Part shown: in pieces, positions 28,001-41,000 of the stretch
Numbering within the stretch: position 1 is the stretch's first letter
How the letters are laid out: each line of letters begins with the position of its first letter
Origin: Patella vulgata
Taxonomy: Eukaryota > Mollusca > Gastropoda > Patellidae
Assembly: GCF_932274485.2 (NCBI RefSeq)
Contig: NC_065884.2
Location: 28,415,540-28,479,539, forward strand
Direction of reading: 5' to 3'
Length of the DNA stretch: 64,000 nt
Notes under the pieces: generated by a model
What the model was told of the DNA's origin: nothing
Database searches by the model: none
The model's input: only the letters and a program-made list of their open reading frames with translations
Program-made: the position numbers and the translations under genes

Positions 28001-31000
28001 TTTTCAAGAAGGAAAAGAAATATTATATTTTTTTTCAGGACAAAGTTATTTATCCGATTTCCTCGAGTTTTATTTGCAACAGAAGATGCCTTTCAATTAA
28101 AGAAACATGATTTAGGTGAGCTAAGTATATAATTATTTTCTTTCAAATTGACCTATCTATTATTAACCCTTTCAACACAAGTGGCTCTGACGTTGTAGTG
28201 CCCACAGTAATAGTGACCAGTTCTCTAGCTGCAAACTAAGCTTGTTTAAATCCAGACAACATCTGTGGGTACTACGTTCAGAAACTTGGCTGTCAATGGG
28301 ATAAGAAGATATAGGGTAATTTTTGAAAGCTGTGGAGTAAAATAAAATTTTGTATAGACCATCCACTTTTATAACTGGGAACTGCAGTGACTCAGTGAGT
28401 AAGGAGCTGTCTTTCTAACCTGGAGGTCCCAATTTTTTTCCCATTGTTGGCCGTAGAAGTTCATGGAATCATGAAAGGACAAAACCCTATTAATAGGTAG
28501 CTCTCCGAGACTTCCGTTTCAGAGTTAACCATTCTTTTCCAAAAACCTTGTTAACATGATAGAGGCTACAAATTTTTTCAAGCCTGTGATCATGATAGAA
28601 TCAGATTTCCGACAAGGAAACTTTGATATTATTAAATTTGGTGATCATCAGATATTTTCATGCTTTGCTTGCCTGTCCTTTTTTGTTTGAAAGCGTTTTT
28701 TTTTTTTTTTTTGATTAACTCTTTACCAATATTTTATTAAATTTTTTTCAGCAACTCAAATCCAATCCCAGTACAGAGGATTTACACAAAGAAAGAAATT
28801 TTTACACATGAGGTTGTCAGGTATGATGATGTGGATTTTATCTAAATTAACTATCTCCATGTAAGGAGAATATTGAACTAGTGAAAAGAAAGTTTTTTTA
28901 ATTTTTCAATTAAGATGTTTACTGATATAAGGAATGTTTTTCTACATAATATGGTCTATCAAGATTGTGAATATGTCTTTTTAGAACAAAGAAAATAAAA
29001 ACTAATTATTACTTCCTTCAGTGCACATTTATCTTTCATCTGAAATGCACATAATAGTCAGGAAATATCCTGACTAAAAGCAATTTGTTTTGATTCAATT
29101 TACAGCTATTATTGTTCAGTGTCATTGGAGAAGATATGCTGCTAAGAAATTATTGGAAAAACGCAAGAAAGCTGCTCAAGATGTCAGAAAGTAAATTAAA
29201 CCTTTCTATTATAATGTTTTATCAAATTTAAATTTAATTGACAATTGGATGATATTTTAATACAAATAAGTGAATAGTGAAAAAAAAAATAACCTTGTTA
29301 CATTGACATTAGAGTATTTTTTTTTTATCATGAAAGTGACCACTTTGATTTGAACACCATAGTCCACATACATTTCTTGAATATTTTTCATTTCTCTGTT
29401 TTATTTGGGGAATATGTATCGAATTATGTCATTTGTTTTGTTTATATCTTTCTGCCCAGTTCTCTTGCATTGTCTTTTAGAATATTTAAATGATATTGGA
29501 ATAAATATGTTATTGTAGGAGTTTATATTTGTGTATACAGGTTTATCATAGGCTTTATGAACAGAAAGAAACCTGCCTGTGATGAAAACCAACATTTTAT
29601 TAAATACACCAAGTGGAATTTCCTTGAAAAGCTCAAAAATGAATTGCCAAAGAATGTTTTAAACAAGAAATGGCCCAAAGCACCAGAACTTTTGGAAGAG
29701 GTAACCTTGAAATTTTTTTTTCCTTTTTGTTATAAGCCCAATTGAGATAAAAATATGATTTTGGCGATAAAATAGCGCCATACACATGGGAGGGGTTCAT
29801 TGTCAAATTTGACACTTCAAGGAAGGGTTGATGAAAACTGCCGCTTGCTGGTTTATCCTATCCATGTTTGATTTCCTATCGGTTCTTGCATAAGATTTAC
29901 TGTTTAGCATATCTTTGGTTTAGTGTGTTACGTTTAATTTGATCAGGAGATGTGTTCGTCAACGTCAACCGACAACACTGCAAGAATTGGCCGTGGCACT
30001 GCAAGAGGAGTGGGTCAGATTGCCCCAAATCGTGATTAGAGGGTTGATTAGGAGCATGCCACAACAAATTGGTGAATGTCTGAGGATTGGTGGAGCAATT
30101 ACTCATTATTAAGACAAAAATCAAAAACGTCCATTTTCACTTTTGACAGTGTATCTCTTTGCAAGTGAAATGGGGCTGTCAGATAAGCCGCCCATATGAA
30201 CTGTTTATGTTCATCTGTAGGCAATTGGCCTGTTATTAACATTTACTGGTTACCTCTAATATAAACAGTAGATTATATAAGTATGCCACCACCAAATGCT
30301 CCAGCCTAATGATGATACTCTTGTTCATCTGATGATATTATATTCTTGTATGTTGAAGTGATTTTCACTTAAACAATAGGTCTAGGCCTACCTCAAAAGT
30401 CCGCGTCAGAGAAAAATTTCGAAAAGCGTAAAATTTTAAGTGTATTTGGAAAAGTTCGATCTTTTAGGGATGAATGGCAATTTTCAAATCCTTGGTTAAG
30501 GTTTGTTACAAATTCATTCAAAACTGGTTGTAGTGTACTAAAAAAGCGTTCAAAAAATGGTCCTCTGCAAAGCAAACAAGAATTTTGTAAATTGTAACAT
30601 AATAATTTTATGTACCGGTATTTACATTGAAAGTAAAATTACTGGAAAAACCTAATAGATATTATTTTTTTGGGGTGGAAAAATATATGATTAATGAATT
30701 AAAATAAAAAATTGGCTGAAAAAAATGGAACCAAGAGTGAGCACTGTATACGGCCACATTTTCATGTGGACGTATATTGTCATCGCCCTTGTCCATCCGG
30801 ACTTCAGATTGTCTATTCACAGTTTGTTTGTGGACACTCTACAGGTAACAATTTTTGGTTTATCTCCCAAAATTCAAAATTGGCATGTATTGGACCATAA
30901 CTTCATGGATTATGTCCCCTGATTGTACGATAAATCACGTTTTTAGCTTGTGGACATTCTAGAGCTCACAATTGTTATCCAATTTTGATGAAACTTGAAA

Positions 31001-34000
31001 TACATGTTTATAACCCAAAGATCTTGGTTCCTTTCGATATTTGTGCATCTTGGTTCCTTTCGATATTCATGCATATCAGATCATAACTTCCTGGATTATG
31101 GCCTTTGATTGTATGGAAAATAAAGTGAAATGTACTTTTGTAACCCAAAGATATCGGTTCCTTCGCACATTTCGGACAGTAACTTCTTGGATTATGGCCC
31201 TGATTGTTCGAAAAATCTCCATCTCTTGCAAAATGTGGGCGTATCTTGCATGGTATGTGCTGGTTTCACTTAAAGTTATGTATTTTTATACCCCCGCTTT
31301 TAAAGTTTTCACTTTTTAAATCTTGGGAATGAGATGCAGTTTCCTGTCTGGGCATGCTAGGAGGCCTGATATTCACTGTCTATATTTAGAATGTTGTGGG
31401 ACAATATTTTTCACGAATGTCTTCTACAACTCACAAAAACAGAAATAAGTGCGAAGGCCATTTTGCGTTGGGCTAAATAGTTTTCTGGAACAGGAGAATC
31501 AAGATTCTCTTTAAAGTTCTTATTTTTGTTGTTTTTTGGAGATTTAGGGTTATTTTTTATTGGGAAAATAAAAGGAGAAAGTGTTTTCCATTTTTTTGTT
31601 TTTGTTTTTCTCCAGACATCAAATGATCTACATAAACTGTGTATGAAGAATTTAGTATTGAAATATATCAAGAACTTGAAACCTGCCAAAAAAATACAGG
31701 TAAATATTTTACACCTAAGTGACAATATAAAATACATTATCTGTATATGTTTTGTTCTGATTCATCTGATGGTGACCTGATATATTAACAGTGTGTACAT
31801 CTCAAAATGGCGGGTTAGATTTAATTTTCAAATGAACAAGCATTGTCTTGAACATTAAAAAAAGATAGGGTCTTGTCTGTCTGAACTTTATGACGTAAAG
31901 AAGAAATTTTATAATAAATATGTTTTATAATTGTAGTTGGAACAGAAAGTGATAGCAGAAAGGTTATTTAAAGGGAAGAAAGAATCCTATAAATTCAGCA
32001 TAAAGGAACCATTTATTGACAGTCGACTTGGTAAGATAAACCTTGTACATCCTGGTATCAGTTATAAATGAAATGGTTGTCCGGTATCATAGCTAAGAAT
32101 TTTATTTCCCCACATGGTTCAAAATGAGTCATTGCTGGCATTACTAGAATTGTTAAACCAAAATATGTCAATACTGTGTTACCATATTTCTCTATAAACT
32201 ATTTGTAGATTACCAAATAAAAGTTATACACAAAGTTTTGATAGTCAATAATGAATCAGTTTCTAAATAGCAGGTGTACTAATGAAAATTTCCTAAATGT
32301 TCAAGATTGATTATAATGCATATAATGTTTAAAGGATTCCATAACATACCAATCAGAACAAATCGTAAAATTGGGAAACTCTTGACAAATATGTATTACA
32401 GAAACTTTTGGGGGTCCGTTACTTTCATCTTTTATCTGATTCCATTTCAGCTGCCCACCATGAAGCCTTGAAAAACAGTGTATTTGATGCGACTGTTAAA
32501 CAGTTAGACGAGAAAGTTATTGTAAGTACTGATTTTGCATTTGACATCTTCTTGTAAATTGTAAATTACTGTAGCAAACTCACAAGTTGTTTCAGTTACT
32601 TAGTATGCTTTCACTAAAAATAATGCAAGAAGTTGCTCCTTTTTTTTCGTGGAAAACAAGACTTATAGTCCACATTTACATATACTGATGAAGGCACGAC
32701 AATTGACATGTGAAAAAAACATGTCGCAGAACCTATTGCTCTATTTCTCCATTGGGTGACATCAACTGCTAAATAGCACTTGCACGACAAAGTCAAACCA
32801 CTACCTTTTCGTAATACACCTCGACATAGGTAATAGCTTGCTTAAGTTTTATTTAAAAACACTACCCCCATTCAAAATTTAACCAGAAAGTCCAGTAAAT
32901 GCATTCAAAATAGGCCCCTTTTTCCAACTCCAAACACGTTTCCTGTTTGCTAATTTCTCATTTTACTTTCCCAGATTTCCACTTTGGTTTAGTTCAGTTA
33001 ACCAAACAAAACAATTTTACTTTGAAAAAAAAAACAGAATGTTGTAATTACTTTCTAATTGACCAATCAATATGGGCCTTATATTTATTCTATTCTTAGT
33101 AAAAGGCTATGAAATAAAAATTTCTTCAAATGAACAAAGAACAAAAATTGGAAAATTCGCCTACTCAAGTTATAGTTGTACATATAGATGGGAGTCACAG
33201 TGGCTCAGTGAATAATACTCTATATGAACTTATATATACCCTAAAATGCAGTAATTTGTATACATTCCTAAAGTACAATGATTTGTATACATTCTGTACA
33301 TGGAGTGGACCAGATGATTGGCACCTGGAACCACACTCTCAGAAAAGCCTGGCACAATCCATCAGCTGTGTTTAGACTCTGTACGACTTTATTAAGTCTC
33401 CTCTGAATTTCATCCCAAAGATGTTCAATCAGGTTTAAGTCCAGACTAAGGGCTGGCCAGAGCATAACGTTGACACCATTCTACTGTAGAAAGTCCCAAG
33501 TAACTCTGGCGGTGTGGGCATGGGCGTTGTCATGCTGGAAAACGTTGTTTCGATGACGTGCGAAATGTGGTATGACATGGGGTCTGAGAGCTTGATCGAT
33601 GTAGCGCACTGCTGTGATGCCACCTCTTCTCCTTGGACCAAGATTTTAGAACACCACAGGACCCACTCTCTCGTTTAGGCCAATTCCACCCATCTGAAGG
33701 TGCTGTCGCACAACAAGGCGGTCTTGTCGCCTTGTGGTAACCCTTGGTCTACCAGTTTATAATCACTCTTATTGGATTTATATATAGTCCGACAAAGGAG
33801 AGGCAATGACTTCTATTCAGGATTGGATTGATGAATTGTCCGACAAAGGATTAAGTCAGCCAATCAAGGCAGATTAAGTAGTTAATCAAGGTAGGTGTAT
33901 AGACGGTATAACACAATAAATACGTTGATCACTTAATTACCTAATCAATCCCACCTATTATCAACAATAATCGGGTTGGGTGGTAGTTATACACTCAGTA

Positions 34001-37000
34001 CACTATATTAATTTTGGAATTTTGAGTATTATTCACCATGTATTGATGTCCGATTGGGCATTTTTCATGTCGGACAATTTAGGACATTTGGAAAATAGCG
34101 TTGGACATGTCCGGAATATACAGGCAAAATCCCATCAGTGATCTAGACTCAAACCAGGTATTGTAAACAAATATTGAGGTCATCCTTTCCATCTTTGCTT
34201 AAACATGAACATAGCAATCTTTTTTTTTTTTAGCATAAAATGTGTTTTCACAAACTGGTAAATCTGAATCATCAAATATGGCCTAACTATCAGTCTTGCA
34301 CTAAGGAAGTAACTGTCATGTTGCCTAGCAACTGATAGAGATTTGATATGCACAGTAATTATGATCTAACTAACTGTTATCGTCAGTGATTTTCCATTAT
34401 CCACAAATAATCAGAAATATGCCAGGCATACAAATGAGTTGTTATATGTTGTTGGCAGTATGTTTGACCCTTTCAAATAAATATAGTTTTGCAACAAAAA
34501 TGCATAATGCAATAGACTGTCAGCCATATGTTTAAGAGACCGCTGGGTGTATTGTTAATTAAGAGTGATCATGTTGTGTGATAAAATCTGTAAAGTGTGC
34601 ACTGTATTTGTAGCCTAATAAATTATCACTGGCATATATTAGGCTGTCGTTTAAAAGTAATCCTAGTAGTGGTAGGCTTTTAATTTTCAGTCTTCCTCTG
34701 TTAATTTTGCCTAGCAACCTGATCCAAAACGTGATAATGAAATTAAAATATATATGATCTGTTAATTTTGAATATATATTTTCTATTATCTACATGAAAT
34801 CTAGTCAATAATTACATCAAAAATACTTATTAATGTTTACAAGGACATCTTTGGGGAAACAATCTTTGGTTTCATTACCAGGAAAGATATTCATTGTTTG
34901 ATTTTGATTGAAAGAAACCAAATTATTATAAGAAGCCACACAATAAAACCAGCTGAAACGAAAATTCTTATTTAATCAAGAAATAAAATATTGACATGAA
35001 ATGTAGATATTGTGTGGCGGTTTTAAAGAAGATTAATAAATATTTCTTATGGGGCGCCGTTTGTAAATTAATTATTTAGCTTTTTATATAGCAAAAAACA
35101 CTAGATTTAATTTAAATTTATATATATAGTTAAATCTCGACTTTTGTGCAAATTTTTCACTTTTAATATTTAAACTAAAAATAAAACAAAAATTCAATAT
35201 TTAACATAATATATATAAATATTTCTTGATTTGTCTCTATTTTCATATTTAACATTTAGCATTGAATATTAAGACCAAAACAAGAGATTTGATGATATAT
35301 AAATATTTAGTTAAATATTTAGTTAAATGTTTAAACATTTAGCTAAATATATATTTAGTTAAATGTTAAAATATATAGTTAAACATTTATATATTTAGCT
35401 AAATAATATATATTTAACTAAATATTTATATATTTAACTAAATAATTATATATTTAACTAAATAATTATATATTTAGCTAAACATATAGTTAAATTTACA
35501 AAGCGCAACCGCACCACGCCGTTTGTAAAATAATTATTGTTGTAAGTGACTTCACACTAAACAATGACATAGTGTACAACTTTCCATTGACTGCACAACA
35601 CAGTACTATTTAGTACCTGAATGCTATATTTAGCATGATATTTATATATTTAGTTAACTGTTTATATATTTAACTAAATATATTTCTTTAGTTAAATGTT
35701 TATATATTTAGTTAAATGTTTATATATTTAACTAAATATATATACTTAGCTAAATGTTTATATATTTAGCTAAATGTTTATATATTTAGCTAAATGTTTA
35801 TATATTTTGCTAAATGCTTATATATTTAGCTAGATGTTTATATATTTAGCTAAATGTTTATATATTTAGCTAAATGTTTATATATTTAGCTAAATGTTTA
35901 TATATTTAGCTAAATGTTTATATATTTAGCTAAATGTTTATATATTTAGCTAAATATTTAACTTTAATTTTTCAGTGATTTAGTATTTAGCATTTATACC
36001 TAGGAAAAACAGCACATTTAGCTATATATTTAACTAAGCGATGTGAAATCAAGATATAACATTTAAAGTTTTTCATAGACCAAAAACTCGACTTTTAGCT
36101 ACTATATTTTTTGATGTTTACATATATGCCATTTTTGTTCTAATATTTATCTAAATATATATATTCGGAGTTAAATCTAATGCTTTTTGCTATAAAAAAA
36201 ATTAAATAATTATTTTACAAATGGCGCCCCATAGTCAATAAGTTCATAGAAGTTCATAGTTGTGATATTGATTTTATTTGTCCCCTGCCTTTCGAAGAAA
36301 GCAGGGGACTATTAAAATGGGTTCGTCTGTCTGTCTGTCTGTCTGCCGTCCGTCCGTCCGTCCGTCTGTCTGTCACAATTTTTGGCACACAATAACTGTC
36401 TTTCTAATTGAGCTACAATGTTCAAACTTGGTGTAGGTGTTTATTAGGTCAATACCTTGATGGAGTTCGAAGATGAACATTTTCGGCATAGGGTAAGCAG
36501 AGATAAGCAATTTGATTGGTTGATGCTTTGGGACACGATAACTTTATTCTAATTAAGTGAGAATGATGAAACTTGGTGTATAGTTTTATTACATCAATAC
36601 CTTGACTAAGTTCGATAATGAGCATTTTTTGCTCAGGGTAAGCAGAGTGATGAGCAATTTGATTGGTCGAAACCTTGGAACACAATAACTCTCCTTCTAA
36701 TTGAGCTACGATCTTCAAACTTGGTGTAGGTGTTTATTACGTCAATGCCTTGATGGCGTTCGAAGATGAGCATTTTCTGCTTAGGGTAAGCAGATATAAG
36801 CAATTTGATTGGTTGATGCTTTTGGACACGATAACTTTAGTTCTAATTAAGTGAGAGTGATGAAACTTGGTGTATAATTTCATTACATCAACACTTGACT
36901 AAGTTTGATAATGAGCATTTTCTGCTCAGAGTAAGCAGAGCGATAAGCAATTTGATTGGTCGTGACTTTGGAACACAATAACTTTCATTCTAATTGAGTT

Positions 37001-38000
37001 GGAATGTTCAAACTTAGTGTAGGTGTTTATTAGGTGAATGCCTTGATGGAGTTCGAAGATGAGCTTGGGTAGCAGAGATAAGCTATTCGATTGGTTGATA
37101 CTTTGGGACACGATAACTTTGGCTCTAATTAATTGAGAGTGATAAAACTTTGTGTATAGTTTTATGACAAAATCAATACCTTTACTAAGTTTGATAATCA
37201 GTATTTCCTGCTCAGGGTAAGCAGAGCGATAAGCAATTTGATTGGCTAAGCAATTTCATTGGTTGCTGCTTTGGAACAAGATAACTTTGATTCTAACTGA
37301 TCGAAAGTAATGAAACTTAAGTGTATAGTTTCACTACCAGCTACTTAAAAACCTTGACTGAGTTTGATTGTTAACATTTTATGTGTCATCTATTTATTTT
37401 GGGATTTTATCGGGGGACATCAGCCTCATACTGTGGCATTTTGGTAATTAAATTGTTTAGATTTTGATACCAATAACATAATGCAACATGCTATGTATTT
37501 ATTTAAAACTTTTGTAGTATTGTTCAGCAGTTACCAAATATGATCGTCATGGTTACAAGTCCAGAAACAGAGTGATGATAGTAACAGAAAAAAATATTTA
37601 TGTTTTGAATGAAAAAGATTTTAAAGTAAAAGATAAACTCCCTTTCCAGCATCTTAGTGGTAGGTACAAAAACTGCAAATATGCACCCAGATACAGTGCA
37701 TTTTTCGTAATGGTCATCTAATGAATGCATTGGAATACCAATTTAATCTTAAGTTTGGTGTCAAATGGTTTAATTGTAAGAAAATGATATATTGAAATAA
37801 ATGTCATGCAAATTAAGCGACATTCCCTTAGAGGTGTAAATTTATTGTAGACATTACAACAGAGTGACTCCAACCTCATGGGTTTTCTCTGGGTCTTCCA
37901 GTTTTAACCCACTGCTAAAGACCCCTATGCGCAAGCGAATTATTGAAATAAAATTGAACCATATGTTAGTCTTGAAATGACCTAGTTTGTGTTGAGTAGA

Positions 38001-38047
<47 letters not shown>

Positions 38048-41000
38048 TCTCTCTCTCCTCTTTCTCAGGGGGATCACTGTGGCTAAATAGGTAAGATGCC
38101 GGCTCGCTATCCTGGAGGTCAGGTATTCAATCCCTGCATTGGCCGAGAAAGTTCATCCAGATTTTCCGGCGTGATTCCCCCTTGTCAGTGATGCAGGACG
38201 GAGGGCCTGACAAGAACAGCTGTCTAGTCGTTTAAATGGGACGAAAAAACGAGGTCCCATGTACACATTGGCGTGCACGTTAAAGATCCCTTGACAGTTG
38301 GAATTAGATATTAGAGTAGGCCGTAGTGCCACTGTCTGGGCAAAATTTCCCTCATAGCACACTGTATGGCGTATGCCCTGTTCATTAGCCCAGTTTGGAG
38401 AATTAAACCCCATTTCATTTCTCTCTCTCAATAATGGAGTGGCACTGACACCTTAAGTGATTCCTAATGTTTATCCAGATATTGGTAAGGTCAATCCAAT
38501 CAATCTTTTATGCCTTACATAAAATTAAAACTATTTTATACATTTATTGTAGGCATTATTGTTAGTCCATATACAGATGGTTTATTTGTATTGACAGTTA
38601 ACATAACAGACAATGGAAGCAAGGTAAATTTATGCATGACATAATTAGCCACAGAAAGCTGTCTTAATTAATGATAACATTTAAAGGGCATGTGTTATTT
38701 GGACTGTATCATACATTTTAATGATAACATGCAAAAGCGCTTGCATTATGTATTGTTTAATGGTCGAGAGCGAGACATTAAGTAATATATTGTAACAACA
38801 AGAGGACCGTCAGGTTCGAGTGTTTTTACAATATATTACGCAATGTCTCAGCTCGAGACCATTAAACATCTTAAAATACAGACACTCCGCACGTGCGTTT
38901 AAAGTGAAATACGTCACTCGAGTCTAATATTTGACAAGGTACGATTGGCAAGTTGCCCGTACGATTATTTGAAATAATGGTACGCCAACATCAAAGGGTG
39001 ATGTCACATCTGTATTTTAATTAATGATAACATTCAAAGAACTGTCTTATTTAATGGTAACACTTAAGGCACACAAAATAAATATCTTGTTTCTCGGGCA
39101 ACTTACAGCTGAAAATGTAGCACTGAACACTGACTGAAAGGAAAATTTAATTAAAAATATTATATAAATACCGATATCTTAAATAAAGGTTACAATGACT
39201 ATTTGTCAATCCCAAGGCTACATGTAAACATGTATACCGCCTTTCTCAATTTAAATGGAAATCAATAAAGATATTACCATGGCTGCCGACAACCAGTATC
39301 GCAGCGCAATTTGCTATACATATTTTGTCCGTTGCTAATCAAAAATTAAAATCTTAACGTTTTTGATTGGATATTGACATGAAGATATATCCACATTTTG
39401 AAGACTAGAGGGCTTTCTCAACACTTTCAACGTGTATAAAATGTCAAATAAAATGTTATAAACAAAACCAAATTTTCCGTCTTGACAGTTTCTTCTCGAA
39501 TTACCCAGACACAATTCATTATACTATATAATACAGGGACATAACTCTATGAATTGGGACTATTAAACCGGAAATAGGGAATCAAGTAGTACCACTCATG
39601 TTGCGAGACATGTCAATTTTGAGTAATTATATCAGTATTCAATTTGAAAAAACAAATTCAGTGTATGCCCCACGTATTGTAAATAAACTATACAAAATAA
39701 ATACATGTAAACGACTTAAAAAGTATTGCAAAATGAAAAATCAATGTAATAATTCCCATAAAATATTATTGTTTATATCGCGTGCGTCTATAGATAGAGA
39801 TTATTCGAAAAATACTGTGAGCATCCGATTGAACAAAAATAGTAACACACGATAAAAAGCAGACGAAATTGTTTTCTAACGAAGAAATAAGAATTAAAAT
39901 GAGTGGGACTTCGGAAGCCACTGCCAAGAATTGGCTTCAGACATGAGACCAAATCAAAAGTCTACATTCAGAAATGGTCACAGCTACCTGTAGCATGCTA
40001 AAATTCTAAAAAAAAAATCTTAAAAATGAAATATAATCATTTGTTATAATCATCTGTGAAAAATTACCGACAGCCCTGGACATGACAATCAAAAAGTGGT
40101 ACATATTATGTGGTAAATTGTAGACTTAAAAGTCATCCGGAATTACATGTGAGACCATGATTTCCATTAAGCATGCACATAAGAGTGGGTCGTACCATCC
40201 AAGAACCTTTTACAAACGTTTTCGTTACAATCCTGTTTTCACAAAATGACAACTTCTCCTAGACAGATTTTTTCATACAATTACATCCAATCATATTTCA
40301 CTGAAGTTATGCATTCAGTAAAGTCTGTTTCTAACTAACACCTCGGTAATATGCATTTAACTTTGTTGTCAATTAGTTTCTGTGTGGACGTATCAACTTC
40401 TATTTCATCAGGAGAGCTAATCAATATCACATGATTTAAATATGGAGGTTTTTTCATTACCGATAATAAAGACCCGTAAATAAGTATTTTTATCTAAATC
40501 ATTTTAATACACTTAAATGGACATACATGTATGACGAATGTAGGTCCATGCAGCATATTTTTGTTTTTATTATATCAATAAAAAGACTGCAACCATTTTT
40601 GGGTGCCGGCAGTGCCCCAGAAACAACTTATTTTATTTGTGTTGCCTAAAGGAACATGTCTTATTTAAGGGTGGCCAAATGGTTAACACATGCGCGTTGC
40701 ATCATAAGGTCTGTCATTGAGTCTGGTGTCGATTCCCCACTTGTACCTGACAAGGAGTAGGGTTTTCCTCCCACTGCTAAAGACCCCTACGCACAAGTGA
40801 ATTATTGGAATAAAATTGAACCATGTTCCTCCTGAAATGACCTTTGTGTCGAGTGAACATTAAACCCTGTTTAACATTTAAAGAGCTTGTCTTATTTAAT
40901 AACATTTACAGAGCTGTCTTATTTAATGATGACAATTCAAGAGCTTGTCTTATTTAATAACACTTACAGAGCTGTCTTATTTAAGAGCTTGTTTTATGTG

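Noticed and set aside
29897-30124. Minus-strand frame similar to 43382-43615
   Set aside because: Both are shadows of the + strand transposase C-terminus.
35330-35960. CRISPR-like or regulatory repeat array
   Set aside because: Units are contiguous A+T palindromes without unique spacers, in an animal intron.
36449-37111. Minus-strand frames with repeating peptide blocks (also 51798-52868)
   Set aside because: Periodicity comes from the tandem units of repeat G; no known protein family.
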